Assembly (NCBI RefSeq): GCF_022180385.2
Contig: NZ_BQME02000001.1
Location: 248,001 to 312,000, forward strand
Direction: 5' to 3'
Source of the DNA: Paenibacillus sp. L3-i20
GTDB lineage: Bacteria > Bacillota > Bacilli > Paenibacillales > Paenibacillaceae
Length of the DNA stretch: 64,000 nucleotides
Below, piece by piece: positions 33,938 to 42,595 of the stretch. The translations under genes were made by a program, and so were the position numbers. The first letter of the stretch is position 1, and the number at the start of each line of letters is the position of its first letter. The notes beneath the pieces were generated by a model. That model was not told the origin of the DNA. It ran no database searches and saw nothing but the letters and a program-made list of their open reading frames with translations.

Positions 33938-35332
33938 TCAATTATTATGAAAATATACTACCTTATTTATATCTGTACCTGTCCCATCCGTAATCAAAAG
34001 CTCTGCCGACCATTTACCTTTAGAAGGGAGATTCACACTTGCAGCAGTATAGTTGTATTCAGTAAAGTCTTGAAAAGCGATGCCCACCTCAGACGTTATC
34101 ACCTCAAGTGGAACATCTATCTGTTCTTGATTAGTCCCATCTACAGACTCCAGAGAGAGGCTTACTGCCTTCGGTACTCCACTACCCTCTGGCAGCCATA
34201 TGGTCAACGATACTTCATTAGGTCCGGGTGCATTTGGTGTAATTTCTAGCGTATAATGAAGCGTCTCACCCATCTCGTGTACTTTCAATGCTTCACTTTC
34301 CGGCATTGGGCTAATCGAAGTAAAGACAGCTGCTATCACGATAATAATTGCCATTAATAAACCATCCAGCTTCAGCAGAATACCTCTAGGCATCTCCCTC
34401 TTTCGAGCTCTGTGCCGAAGCCCAGCACCAATTCCGATAACGAGCATTACAACTACTATTTTCGCTATTAGCCAGTTACCCCAATCTGTATAAATCAAAT
34501 ATAGCCATGATGGAATAATCGTCCACGTTATAATAATGCCGCTAACAACTAAAACAACCATTGTTACCCATGCGATGGAAGCAAAACGTTCCATAAACCG
34601 TCCCGCTTCCTTCCGATCAACACGCCAAAATAATAACAACAGCAGAACTCCTCCAGCCCATAGTGCTGAACAAGCAAGATGGATAAAGTCAGTTATGATG
34701 GCGACTATTTCGTGTTCGGATGCTGCTGCATGCCCTATATAGCTCTCCACTGCTAATAGCAGCATCGCCCATTTCGCTCTATATAAATCTTTGTACTTAA
34801 TAACAACGAATCCAAGCAAGGAAACTATTAATAAAGCAAGCCAAGCTTGGCCTGTTGGCGTCTTCGTGAACAGCTCAAGTAAGTCAGCTCCACGACCTTC
34901 AAGTCCACGAATAATTTTATTAGATTGAATAAAAACAAATAGCAGAACTACGATTAGCAAACCTTTCATTACTGGCCTGCTCCACTCCCTGATTAATTCC
35001 CGCTGACGATCTCCTTGAACAGATGGTGGTATTGAAAGCCCAAGAAGCATCATTCCTGTTGCAAGTAATAAAAAGAAGTAATAAAAAGTTCTAACTCCAT
35101 AAAAGAGGATATCTTCAACTAAGCCTTTAATAGTTACGCTACTTGTTGTCCCTGCCCCACTTTCATGTCCAGTAGACGTAAGCAGCGTCCCATATGCAGA
35201 TACATCTGACGGTAAAAATATTATACCAATAAACACTACGATCAGGGCTATAATCATATCCTTTAACGAAAATCGTATACGACGGGATATCCTTATTTTT
35301 TTAGTATGTATCCTAGAAGGAGTTGAGGTCAT
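33938..35332 (-). CDS. CopD-like copper/membrane protein with C-terminal beta domain
   Basis: A 464-residue membrane protein with about nine hydrophobic segments. The CopD domain covers roughly residues 75-330, with histidines in ESYIGHAAASEHEIVAI and FIHLACSALWAGGVLLL that are typical of CopD/YcnJ. Unlike YcnJ it lacks an N-terminal CopC domain. Instead a C-terminal extracellular beta-rich domain (about 345-464) resembles FixH/YtkA-type domains. A role in copper uptake or redox sensing is likely but unproven. It leads the operon with the NarXL-type pair, suggesting that the kinase responds to its state. Confidence 0.78.
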   Translation of the reverse strand: MTSTPSRIHTKKIRISRRIRFSLKDMIIALIVVFIGIIFLPSDVSAYGTLLTSTGHESGAGTTSSVTIKGLVEDILFYGVRTFYYFFLLLATGMMLLGLSIPPSVQGDRQRELIREWSRPVMKGLLIVVLLFVFIQSNKIIRGLEGRGADLLELFTKTPTGQAWLALLIVSLLGFVVIKYKDLYRAKWAMLLLAVESYIGHAAASEHEIVAIITDFIHLACSALWAGGVLLLLLFWRVDRKEAGRFMERFASIAWVTMVVLVVSGIIITWTIIPSWLYLIYTDWGNWLIAKIVVVMLVIGIGAGLRHRARKREMPRGILLKLDGLLMAIIIVIAAVFTSISPMPESEALKVHEMGETLHYTLEITPNAPGPNEVSLTIWLPEGSGVPKAVSLSLESVDGTNQEQIDVPLEVITSEVGIAFQDFTEYNYTAASVNLPSKGKWSAELLITDGTGTDINKVVYFHNN

Positions 35333-35489
35333 TACGTCACTTCCTTACGTCATATTCTGCTTCAGTTTACAAGACCATGTCTAAAAGGACAATTTCAATA
35401 CGTCTCATTTCTTTCAATGGAGCATTCTATGATACAATCAACTGAAGCAAGAATCATCAACATTTTTCCAACTAGGAGGTCGTCATCAT

Positions 35490-36869
35490 ATGGCAAACCA
35501 AACAGGAGCCATCGTACAACAGTCCCTAAATGCGTTAATGGGAGATTCTTCATTTCTACCACAAATCCAGGATCAACGAAGAGAGCAAGTCTTTCAATCG
35601 TTGGCGGCAATTTTGTCTACACCTAACAAAGTTCACAAAGCATTTTTACGTATCGCTCTTGATAACGGAAATGTTGAACGCATCCCCGCTTTCCGTATTC
35701 AGCACAACGATGCATTAGGTCCTTACAAAGGCGGAATTAGATTTCATGAATCCGTCAATGAAGACGAAGTTACAAATTTAGCAGCTCTAATGACGCTTAA
35801 GAACGCCTTGCACGAAGTGCCATTTGGCGGTGGAAAAGGCGGAGTTGTCGTCAATCCGCGCAGCTACTCTGAAAAAGAGCTATATTCAATTTGCAAAAAG
35901 TATGTCCAGTACTTCAGTGACGTGCTCGGACCTGATAAAGATATACCCGCCCCTGATATGGGAACAGGCGACAGAGAAATGGACTGGATGATGGCTGAAT
36001 ATAAAAGTATTAATCCAGGCTCCCCTTACCTTGGCAGCTTTACCGGGAAAAGCATCGTTAGCGGCGGATCACTGGGCCGTAGGGAAGCAACAGGCAAAGG
36101 CGTATATTTCACATTCCGTTATATGATGCATGATTTTCTTAACGAAAACATCGGCTGGCTGTCAGGCAGCACTAACATATTTGCCGAAACGGCGCTTGCT
36201 TATAAGGACAAGCCCCTCTCCTTAGCGGTTCAAGGCTTCGGCAACGTCGGTTCAGTGACAGCAATGGAAGCCTACAAATGTACAGCTCTTCGCGGCAAAG
36301 TCGTTGCTGTTAGCGATCGCAATGTTACTTTGTACAATGAGGAAGGTCTTGATATCCCTTCACTAGTTGAATATGCTGCCACTCATCGCGGTGATCTTCC
36401 TTCTACAGATGGGGAATTGCATGAAATTGGTGTAAGCGCAGCGGTACTAGACCGAGAAGATGTACTTTATTTAAACGTTGACGTCCTGTTTCTTGCAGCA
36501 CTGGAAGATCAAATTCGCGGCGATAATGTCGGGCAAATAAATGCACGAATGATAGTCGAAGGGGCTAATGCTCCAATTACCGGCGATGCGGACGAAGCTC
36601 TTGCAAGTTCTGGAGCGATTATTATTCCGGATATTCTAGCCAATGCAGGCGGTGTAATTGTCTCTTATTTCGAATGGCTTCAAGGACGGGAGACACAATT
36701 TTATACCGAAGAAGAAGTATACAAGCAGCTATTTGCCAAAATGCAAAAGACGATGAACGGCATCTTGCCAGCTTACTTCGGCGATCCCCTTTCACTTCGC
36801 CAAAATTGTTTTGTACATGCTGTGACGAAGCTATCTACCGTCTTATATCGGCAAGGGAAATTATATTAA
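35490..36869 (+). CDS. Glutamate dehydrogenase (GLFV family)
   Basis: A 459-residue oxidative deamination enzyme linking glutamate to 2-oxoglutarate. Substrate and catalytic blocks are GPYKGGIRFHESVNEDEV, the VPFGGGKGGVVVNP signature with the active lysine, and PAPDMGTGDREMDWM. The dinucleotide motif is VQGFGNVGS. It is longer than B. subtilis GudB/RocG (about 424) because of an insert around GWLSGSTNIFAETALAYKD. A strong AGGAGG site precedes the start. Whether it is NAD- or NADP-linked, or a leucine/phenylalanine dehydrogenase, is not settled. Confidence 0.88.
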   Translation: MANQTGAIVQQSLNALMGDSSFLPQIQDQRREQVFQSLAAILSTPNKVHKAFLRIALDNGNVERIPAFRIQHNDALGPYKGGIRFHESVNEDEVTNLAALMTLKNALHEVPFGGGKGGVVVNPRSYSEKELYSICKKYVQYFSDVLGPDKDIPAPDMGTGDREMDWMMAEYKSINPGSPYLGSFTGKSIVSGGSLGRREATGKGVYFTFRYMMHDFLNENIGWLSGSTNIFAETALAYKDKPLSLAVQGFGNVGSVTAMEAYKCTALRGKVVAVSDRNVTLYNEEGLDIPSLVEYAATHRGDLPSTDGELHEIGVSAAVLDREDVLYLNVDVLFLAALEDQIRGDNVGQINARMIVEGANAPITGDADEALASSGAIIIPDILANAGGVIVSYFEWLQGRETQFYTEEEVYKQLFAKMQKTMNGILPAYFGDPLSLRQNCFVHAVTKLSTVLYRQGKLY

Positions 36870-36938
36870 TCACTTTACGCTGAAGTGGATGCGATAGTGG
36901 TTAAATCTGTTCTGTTGCCATTTGGGAGGTGGATAGAC

Positions 36939-37253
36939 ATGTTGGATATGGAAACGATAATGTTGAAGGGCATACGTATTAACTATCAAGCGAAAACAAT
37001 GCAGCCCGTTCAATTTCATAAGGCAGATCTCGTATTCGTCACACAATACGGTGATAGGCTTTGGTATATCGATCTAGAAGGGGTAAATGACCGTCATTTG
37101 CTTGCTTGGTTTGGTCAAAGCGAAGATATTGCAGTTGTGGTTCGTGCCGATTCAATTGACGGTGATGTTTGGGAAGGTATGGGGTACTTCCACCCTAATG
37201 AACCGAATAATGCTGCAGCAATTCGTGGCGCCGGAGAGCTGTATAAGCTCTAG
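36939..37253 (+). CDS. Uncharacterised small protein
   Basis: A 104-residue protein from ATG 36939, which has GGGAGGTG 7 nt upstream; the longer frame from 36885 has no site. No membrane segment or signal is present. A beta-rich core (LVFVTQYGDRLWYIDLEGVN) is followed by VVVRADSIDGDVWEGMGYFH. I recognise no family. It lies 70 bp downstream of the dehydrogenase gene and shares its terminator, so it may be cotranscribed. Confidence 0.65.
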   Translation: MLDMETIMLKGIRINYQAKTMQPVQFHKADLVFVTQYGDRLWYIDLEGVNDRHLLAWFGQSEDIAVVVRADSIDGDVWEGMGYFHPNEPNNAAAIRGAGELYKL

Positions 37254-37279
37254 TATGTTACAAATGAAAGTCAAGACAA

Positions 37280-37317
37280 AAAGAGAGGTCATCCTAGTCA
37301 GGACGACCTCTCTTTCT
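37280..37317. terminator. Bidirectional terminator between convergent genes
   Basis: AAAGAGAGGTC (37280-37290) pairs with GACCTCTCTTT (37304-37314), with an inner TCCT/AGGA pairing. T-rich tails lie on both sides: TTTCTATT on plus, TTTTTGTC on minus. It serves the plus-strand small gene and the minus-strand aldolase-like gene. Confidence 0.88.
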
Positions 37318-37318
37318 A

Positions 37319-38275
37319 TTATTTAGAAATTTCTGGTGTCGTTAAGCGATCGTAGAAATCAACAGCTTTGTCTTTGTCTTCCGAAGCACGAAGCGCCATT
37401 GCTGAACGAGGATGTTCATCCAATATGCCTGTAATCATGTACGGAATAATATAGCCCCATTCTTCCTTCTCACGAAGTGCGATCATATATTTTTCGATCA
37501 TATCGAGCACTGGGCGAACATTGTATTTCGTATTTTGCAACTCTGTTACAAGTAGCTCTGTGTTGCAGTTACCCGCCGCACGGCCCATGCCGTATACGGA
37601 TGCATCTAGTAACTCAACACCTTTGCCAGCCGCTATTAATGTGTTAGCGAAAGCTAGCTGCATATTGTTATGTGCATGGACACCAAGACGTTTATTCGGT
37701 AAATGTTGTTGGAACTTGTCTACGAGGTAACTAACATCATCCGGCTTCAAGCTTCCGTAAGAGTCAACAATGTAAACAAAATCAACAACACTATCATTTA
37801 TTAGTTTGAATGCTTCAATCAGCTGATTTTCCATTACATTGGAAAGAGCCATAATGTTAATTGTCGTTTCATATCCACGGTCATGGAACACTTGAACGAG
37901 TTCTAGCGCCTTATCAACATCTTGGATGTAACAAGCGACACGAATAAGATCTAGCAAACTTTCGCTTCTTGGCAAAATATCATTTTCATCGACACGACCG
38001 ATATCAACTAGTGCTGATAGCTTTGTTTTTCCTTTATTAGGGATAATCTGCTTAAGGAAGTCATCATTCAGAAAACGCCAAGGACCCGCGCTTTCTGCAC
38101 CTTTTAGTAGCTTAGGAGAGTTTTTGTAGCCGATTTCCATATAATCGACTCCAGCCTCGTTTAAGCTATTATATAGGTGCTGAACAAACTCGTTGCTGAA
38201 GTCCCAGTTATTAACGAGTCCGCCGTCACGGATTGTACAGTCGACAATTTTACAATGGCTTGTTTTCGATTGCAT
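37319..38275 (-). CDS. DRE-TIM metallolyase, 4-hydroxy-2-oxovalerate aldolase-like
   Basis: A 318-residue HMGL-like TIM barrel. The metal-binding DRE-like block is VDCTIRDGGLVNNW, and the second metal site is GVHAHNNMQLAFAN. LDASVYGMGRAAGNCNTELL matches the family's aldolase and citramalate-type members. It lacks the C-terminal communication domain of DmpG and is not paired with an acylating aldehyde dehydrogenase. Its substrate is therefore uncertain; related stand-alone genes occur in polysaccharide clusters. ATG has AAAGGAG 8 nt upstream. Monocistronic. Confidence 0.8.
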   Translation of the reverse strand: MQSKTSHCKIVDCTIRDGGLVNNWDFSNEFVQHLYNSLNEAGVDYMEIGYKNSPKLLKGAESAGPWRFLNDDFLKQIIPNKGKTKLSALVDIGRVDENDILPRSESLLDLIRVACYIQDVDKALELVQVFHDRGYETTINIMALSNVMENQLIEAFKLINDSVVDFVYIVDSYGSLKPDDVSYLVDKFQQHLPNKRLGVHAHNNMQLAFANTLIAAGKGVELLDASVYGMGRAAGNCNTELLVTELQNTKYNVRPVLDMIEKYMIALREKEEWGYIIPYMITGILDEHPRSAMALRASEDKDKAVDFYDRLTTPEISK

Positions 38276-38409
38276 GATTGATGCTCCTTTGGATTGAACA
38301 TAAGTTCATTTTTTAAGTATCATCATACTTGAAAAGCACCCGGAACGCAAAGTAATTGTGTCGCATTTTGGGTAAATTAGGCATTAATTTGCACTTTCCG
38401 AGTAAGTGA

Positions 38410-38438
38410 TTTACAAATAAAAATAATAGCGGTAAAAT
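38410..38438 (+). promoter_or_regulatory. Sigma-A promoter of the riboswitch transcript
   Basis: TTTACA (38410-38415) and TAAAAT (38433-38438) with exactly 17 bp between. Transcription would start about 7 bp later, just before the riboswitch. Confidence 0.75.
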
Positions 38439-38452
38439 ATTATGTAAACAAT

Positions 38453-38606
38453 AACGCTGAATTTTTCTATTTTGAGAAAACGGGGGAACCAACGAGAACA
38501 GTCATTCTATAAAACAGGATGTTGTTCACAAGGGGTGAATCCGGGGATTTGTGCCCCCGGTAGGGTCTACTCTCTAGCCCGAATCCGACAGCTAACCTCG
38601 TAAGCG
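38453..38606 (+). ncRNA. c-di-AMP riboswitch (ydaO-yuaA type)
   Basis: The diagnostic blocks appear in order: ACGGGGGAACCAA, AGGGGTGAATCC, GGTAGGG with CTCTC, then GCCCGAATCCGACAGCT followed by AACCTCGTAAGCG. They match the ydaO leader of B. subtilis closely. ACGCT at the 5' end can pair with AAGCG at the 3' end as P1. No terminator follows before the gene; AAAGGAG of the downstream start lies 6 nt after P1. Control may therefore be through access to that site. c-di-AMP usually switches such leaders off. Confidence 0.93.
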
Positions 38607-38625
38607 ACCAAAGGAGAGTTGTCAT

Positions 38626-39072
38626 ATGCAATCATTCCCTGTTAATGATTCTTCGAGCTCTAATGATCTGTCCCAACAACTAAGCATCAGCCGTATCGAA
38701 GTGTTTGTAATACCAGCACTAGCAATTGACTCTGCTGGATATCGTGTTTGCTTGCGCCTGACGAGTGACCTTGGTTACGGTTGGAGTGAGCAATTTGTTT
38801 ATGAAAGTGATCCCAGCTTTCATCTGAATCGTTGGAATCAGCTTCTTCGTACCTTCATTGGACGCTTCTCCCTCAGCTCGCTTATCGAACGCCTCACCGA
38901 ACGAATCGCTGCTACGGTCAATCCTGATAATCGTGCTTACAATCTGTTTTCAGTCGCAGTAAATGAGCTTTCTCAACAAATTGACCAATCGACGACAACG
39001 TCCAGTGATCCTAGCTCAACAGAGGAATCTGTCCTTCAACAACGTGCAGTGTTTTATTTGTCATTGGATTAA
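38626..39072 (+). CDS. Uncharacterised protein under a c-di-AMP riboswitch
   Basis: A 148-residue cytoplasmic protein that I do not recognise. A Ser-rich N-terminus leads to an alpha/beta core (ISRIEVFVIPALAIDSAGYR, then GYGWSEQFVYESDPSFHLNR) and a helical C-terminal region with SLSSLIERLTERIAATV. The tail is Ser/Thr-rich. AAAGGAG lies 10 nt before ATG 38626. Known ydaO-class targets are potassium or osmolyte transporters and cell-wall hydrolases; this protein has no transmembrane segment or signal peptide. It is the only gene in the transcript before the terminator at 39130. Confidence 0.78.
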   Translation: MQSFPVNDSSSSNDLSQQLSISRIEVFVIPALAIDSAGYRVCLRLTSDLGYGWSEQFVYESDPSFHLNRWNQLLRTFIGRFSLSSLIERLTERIAATVNPDNRAYNLFSVAVNELSQQIDQSTTTSSDPSSTEESVLQQRAVFYLSLD

Positions 39073-39129
39073 TGACGACGGCTTAATATCGAATAGTAAA
39101 TCAATTCATTATGCATCGTATTACGAACA

Positions 39130-39177
39130 GCAAGCCCGCAGCCTTCCCAAATGAAGGTACGGGCTTGCATATTTTTT
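39130..39177 (+). terminator. Terminator of the riboswitch-controlled gene
   Basis: GCAAGCCCG (39130-39138) pairs with CGGGCTTGC (39160-39168), with an inner CCTTC/GAAGG hairpin, then ATATTTTTT on the plus strand. Confidence 0.9.
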
Positions 39178-39181
39178 ATAG

Positions 39182-39964
39182 TTACGAACCCGTCGAGCGG
39201 TAGTGCCTGACCCCGAATCGCCATATAAGCAAGCATGGCAACAGGAACAACGCGCCTCCGAACGGAACTAACATATAGGTGAACATACCTCCATCCTTTT
39301 TATCAAGAATGTACAGGAGCGGCAAATACGTTACACATCCAAACGGTATAATGAACGTAAAAAATCTGGTCACCCACTTTTCATAAATATTAAGCGGATA
39401 TTGCGCCATCTCACGTCCACCATCTGTAAATACATTCGCAACCTCAATTGCCTGTATCGTCCAAAAACAAAAAGTTGCCGCCAAAATAAATATCCCCGTA
39501 AAAATCAGCACGCCATTCATTATCATAAAAAATAAAATGATAAGCTTCGGAAAACTCCATAAAGCCGGCAAATTAGTAACCGACCACACAAGCACGATCA
39601 TTCCCTGAAGCAATCGGCCAATTCTCGTAAACTCAAACTTTGAACCTAGTACTTGTATTACCGTACTTCTTGGCCTTACTAGCAGCCGATCGAATTCTCC
39701 TGACGCTACCAAACTCGAAAATCCATCGAATCCACGTGCGAAACATTCGCTTAATGAAAAAGCTAAATGAATAACTGAAAAACATAATGCAACTTCGAAG
39801 AAACTCCAACCTTGCAGCTCGCCAAATCGCTGGAACATAAAATACAAACCACCAAGTACCGTAAACGGAATAAAAAATTGACCAAAACTTAGCAGTAAAA
39901 ATGATGCTCGATATTGAAGTTGCGACTTAAGTTGAATGTTCAAATATTTTAAATATAGATGCAT
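39182..39964 (-). CDS. ABC-2 type permease, DUF990-like
   Basis: A 260-residue integral membrane protein with six hydrophobic segments. The cytoplasmic block ASGEFDRLLVRPRSTVIQV is typical of DUF990/ABC-2 permeases. It forms a heterodimeric channel with the adjacent permease, driven by the ATPase encoded first in the operon. The gap to the preceding gene is 4 bp. Substrate unknown; relatives export drugs, viologens or lipids. Confidence 0.85.
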   Translation of the reverse strand: MHLYLKYLNIQLKSQLQYRASFLLLSFGQFFIPFTVLGGLYFMFQRFGELQGWSFFEVALCFSVIHLAFSLSECFARGFDGFSSLVASGEFDRLLVRPRSTVIQVLGSKFEFTRIGRLLQGMIVLVWSVTNLPALWSFPKLIILFFMIMNGVLIFTGIFILAATFCFWTIQAIEVANVFTDGGREMAQYPLNIYEKWVTRFFTFIIPFGCVTYLPLLYILDKKDGGMFTYMLVPFGGALFLLPCLLIWRFGVRHYRSTGS

Positions 39965-39968
39965 TCCA

Positions 39969-40772
39969 TCAACCTCCTTGTATGACGACTGCCCGAAGTG
40001 CTCGCTTCATAAGTAGACGACCGACACCAACTAAAACGACAAGCCATACAAGCTGAATACCAATCCCCCACATCGCTTCTGCTTGAGGAATATGACCTGA
40101 GTAGACTCGGAAAGGAAAATCAGTCGTCCAACGGAAGGGCAGTAAATATGTCATGGTCTGCAACCACGATGGCATAAGCGGAATAGGAATAATCATCCCC
40201 GCAAAAAACTCGCCTGCTACTGCTATCATCAAAATAGAGCCCACAGGAGACATTGTCCAAAACACAGAAATATAGATTAGCATGGAGATAGAAACGACTA
40301 GCAGCAAGCCTAACAAGAGGGAACCAATAAATAATGCAAACGCAATAAAAGTAGGCGGCAAACTCATGCGATATGGTTCGGGTAACAAAAATATAATAGT
40401 TAAAATGGGAAAACATCGAAGGGTTGCACTTGCTACTCTTTGGGCAAGTAACTTAGCATACCAAGAAGGATAAAGGTCCATCGGCCGACACAATTCGTAG
40501 GCGATATTTCCGCTTGTTATCATAGCGAATAATTCTTGATCTCGGAACCAAAGCATAATGAAGCTCAAAAAAACTTGTTGCAGCCAAATGTACGTAATCA
40601 AGTTATCCAATGAAATAGGCATTGATGTTGAGCTATTGCTATAAAACGCCGTAAAAATCATAATAAAAACGAATCCAAAAAATAGTTGGGTAGCCATCCC
40701 TGCTAAAGCTGCAGCACGATATTGCATCCCATTGATGAACCGAAGGCGCCAAATCGAAGTATAAGCCTTCAT
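39969..40772 (-). CDS. ABC-2 type permease, second subunit
   Basis: A 267-residue membrane protein with six hydrophobic segments. The loop TSGNIAYELCRPMDLYPSWY aligns with the ASGEFDRLLVRP block of its partner, marking the two as paralogues. Its start overlaps the ATPase stop by 4 bp (ATGA), so translation is coupled. The last gene of the operon follows 4 bp later. Role: half of the transmembrane pathway of an exporter. Confidence 0.85.
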   Translation of the reverse strand: MKAYTSIWRLRFINGMQYRAAALAGMATQLFFGFVFIMIFTAFYSNSSTSMPISLDNLITYIWLQQVFLSFIMLWFRDQELFAMITSGNIAYELCRPMDLYPSWYAKLLAQRVASATLRCFPILTIIFLLPEPYRMSLPPTFIAFALFIGSLLLGLLLVVSISMLIYISVFWTMSPVGSILMIAVAGEFFAGMIIPIPLMPSWLQTMTYLLPFRWTTDFPFRVYSGHIPQAEAMWGIGIQLVWLVVLVGVGRLLMKRALRAVVIQGG

Positions 40773-41764
40773 ATCTGATGCTCCTCATAAAGCTGAACGA
40801 TGATTTCATCTATCGCCTTTGATTCAACAGAGATGTCTATGATCTCCACATATTTGGATAGATGAGAGACTAGGTCGGCAAGAACAACCTGCTCTGTATC
40901 AAAGCTGTACACCGCTCGTTCAGAGGTCCACTCCATCCTAGTTGTAAGAGGAATATCAATTGGCGTGGGGTATTCTCTATAATCCACAGTTAACGTTCTT
41001 CCTGTACCAAATCTACTGCGCAGCTCATCCAATGATCCATCATACAACAATGTGCCTTTTCCTATCATCAAAATGCGATGGGCCAGCGCCTCGATGTCGC
41101 TCATATCGTGAGTGGTCAAAATAACTGTGACACCCTTTTCCTGATTAAGCCGCTTAATAAAATTTCTGACCGCGAGTTTGCTGACAGCATCTAAACCAAT
41201 CGTAGGCTCATCGAGGAACAGAAGTTTCGGGCTATGTAGTAGCGAAGCCGCAATTTCACATCGCATCCTCTGTCCCAAACTAAGTTGCCTGACAGGCGTC
41301 TGCAATATCGTTTCAAGCGCAAGCATTTCGGTCAACATATCTACATTTTTCTTGTACGTATGTTCGGGGATCTTATAAATATCCCTCAGCAGCTCAAAGG
41401 AGTCGATAACAGGCACATCCCACCAAAGTTGTGATCGTTGTCCGAATACTACACCGATATGCTTCACATATTCTGTTCTGTTCTTCCAAGGCGTATAGCC
41501 CATAACAGTACACGAGCCTTCATCCGGCACTAATATGCCGCTCATCACTTTAATCGTAGTCGATTTCCCAGCCCCATTCGGTCCGATATAACCTACGATC
41601 TCTCCTTCTGCTATCGAGAAAGAGATATCTTTTAATGCTTCCACGACTGTATGTTTGCGCACAAATAAGGCTTTGGTCGCTTCCTTAAGCCCCGCCGTTC
41701 TTGTCGCGACTTTAAAGCTCTTACCAATGCCATCTAACTTGATCCAATCCTTATTCCGATTCAT
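40769..41764 (-). CDS. ABC transporter ATPase (NatA/DrrA-type)
   Basis: A 331-residue ATPase. It has Walker A GYIGPNGAGKSTTIK, Q-loop VVFGQRSQLWWD, signature LSLGQRMRCEIAASLL, Walker B LLFLDEPTIGLD and the H-loop TTHDMSD. A C-terminal extension of about 80 residues follows, as in DrrA-like exporters. ATG 41764 has AGGAGG 10 nt upstream; the 23 codons before it are unlikely to be translated. It is first in a three-gene exporter operon. Confidence 0.92.
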   Translation of the reverse strand: MNRNKDWIKLDGIGKSFKVATRTAGLKEATKALFVRKHTVVEALKDISFSIAEGEIVGYIGPNGAGKSTTIKVMSGILVPDEGSCTVMGYTPWKNRTEYVKHIGVVFGQRSQLWWDVPVIDSFELLRDIYKIPEHTYKKNVDMLTEMLALETILQTPVRQLSLGQRMRCEIAASLLHSPKLLFLDEPTIGLDAVSKLAVRNFIKRLNQEKGVTVILTTHDMSDIEALAHRILMIGKGTLLYDGSLDELRSRFGTGRTLTVDYREYPTPIDIPLTTRMEWTSERAVYSFDTEQVVLADLVSHLSKYVEIIDISVESKAIDEIIVQLYEEHQI

Positions 41765-41966
41765 TCTAATTGGTCCTCCTGTTGAATTTCTGCTAGTCCA
41801 TGAAGCTTTTTGGAGAGCAGCCGCACCCTTCAATCACCTCAGCGAAAATAGCAGGAAAAATAATATACCTTATATTCCAAATAAAGTATAGTTTTATTTT
41901 CCAATTAAGTTGATTAGATTGTTGAAAATTAGTAGATATACCCTCATTGAATAAGAACACGACTAT

Positions 41967-42012
41967 AAAAAAATGCCCTTCACCGAGCCATTAGGCTAAG
42001 TGTAGGGCATTT
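41967..42012 (-). terminator. Terminator of the small secreted protein gene
   Basis: AAATGCCC pairs with GGGCATTT, with inner CAC/GTG and AGCC/GGCT pairings, and TTTTTTTATAG follows on the minus strand. A similar but degenerate hairpin region lies near 46226-46275, beside the decayed second copy of the gene. Confidence 0.85.
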
Positions 42013-42031
42013 ACTCTTTTACATATTAAAA

Positions 42032-42397
42032 CTAGTATATGTCGGCATTATCAAGACGTGAACCCATTGGAGCAGTTGTGGAATTGACAACCAATACAAC
42101 TTTATAGTTGCCTGGGGCTAAGTAACCTACGTTGTAAGTAAAAGTATACATTTGATTGCTTATCAGGTTTTCAGCATCATAGAAAACCTCTGTCCATTGA
42201 CCTGATGGTCCTTCCTTGTGCAGCGTAATAGAAACGTTGCTTATGCCATAATTAAGTACATCAACTGTCAATTGATGTTCTCCTCCCACGTGTACCGAAC
42301 CTACGTACCAAGTTTCAGGTGATGAGGAACTTGCGGAAGCGCTTACAGAAAAAGAAAACAACATAACCAGCAAAAGTAATATCATCTTTTTCATCAT
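42032..42397 (-). CDS. Small secreted protein of unknown function
   Basis: A 121-residue exported protein. A classic signal peptide (MMKKMILLLLVMLFSFSVSA) precedes a roughly 97-residue beta-rich domain with SVHVGGEHQLTVDVLNYGIS and NVGYLAPGNYKVVLVVN, an Ig-like/carbohydrate-binding look. It has no cysteine. GGGAGGTG precedes the start. A decayed copy of its C-terminal half lies at 46295-46476 in the same orientation. Function unknown; an extracellular binding role is only a guess. Confidence 0.75.
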   Translation of the reverse strand: MMKKMILLLLVMLFSFSVSASASSSSPETWYVGSVHVGGEHQLTVDVLNYGISNVSITLHKEGPSGQWTEVFYDAENLISNQMYTFTYNVGYLAPGNYKVVLVVNSTTAPMGSRLDNADIY

Positions 42398-42595
42398 TAT
42401 TCACCTCCCTTCTATAACGGAGTGAACTGACGTATTTCGATTGTGATTATATCACTTTATGCAATATATGGATACTAAATTATAGTAGTATTAATAGATG
42501 AATACTTCAAATTCTACTAATACAACTCCACCAAAGGAATACTGACAAGGACTCCTCTCATATAGTACTTGAAATGTGATAGTTCAAGGGAGGCC

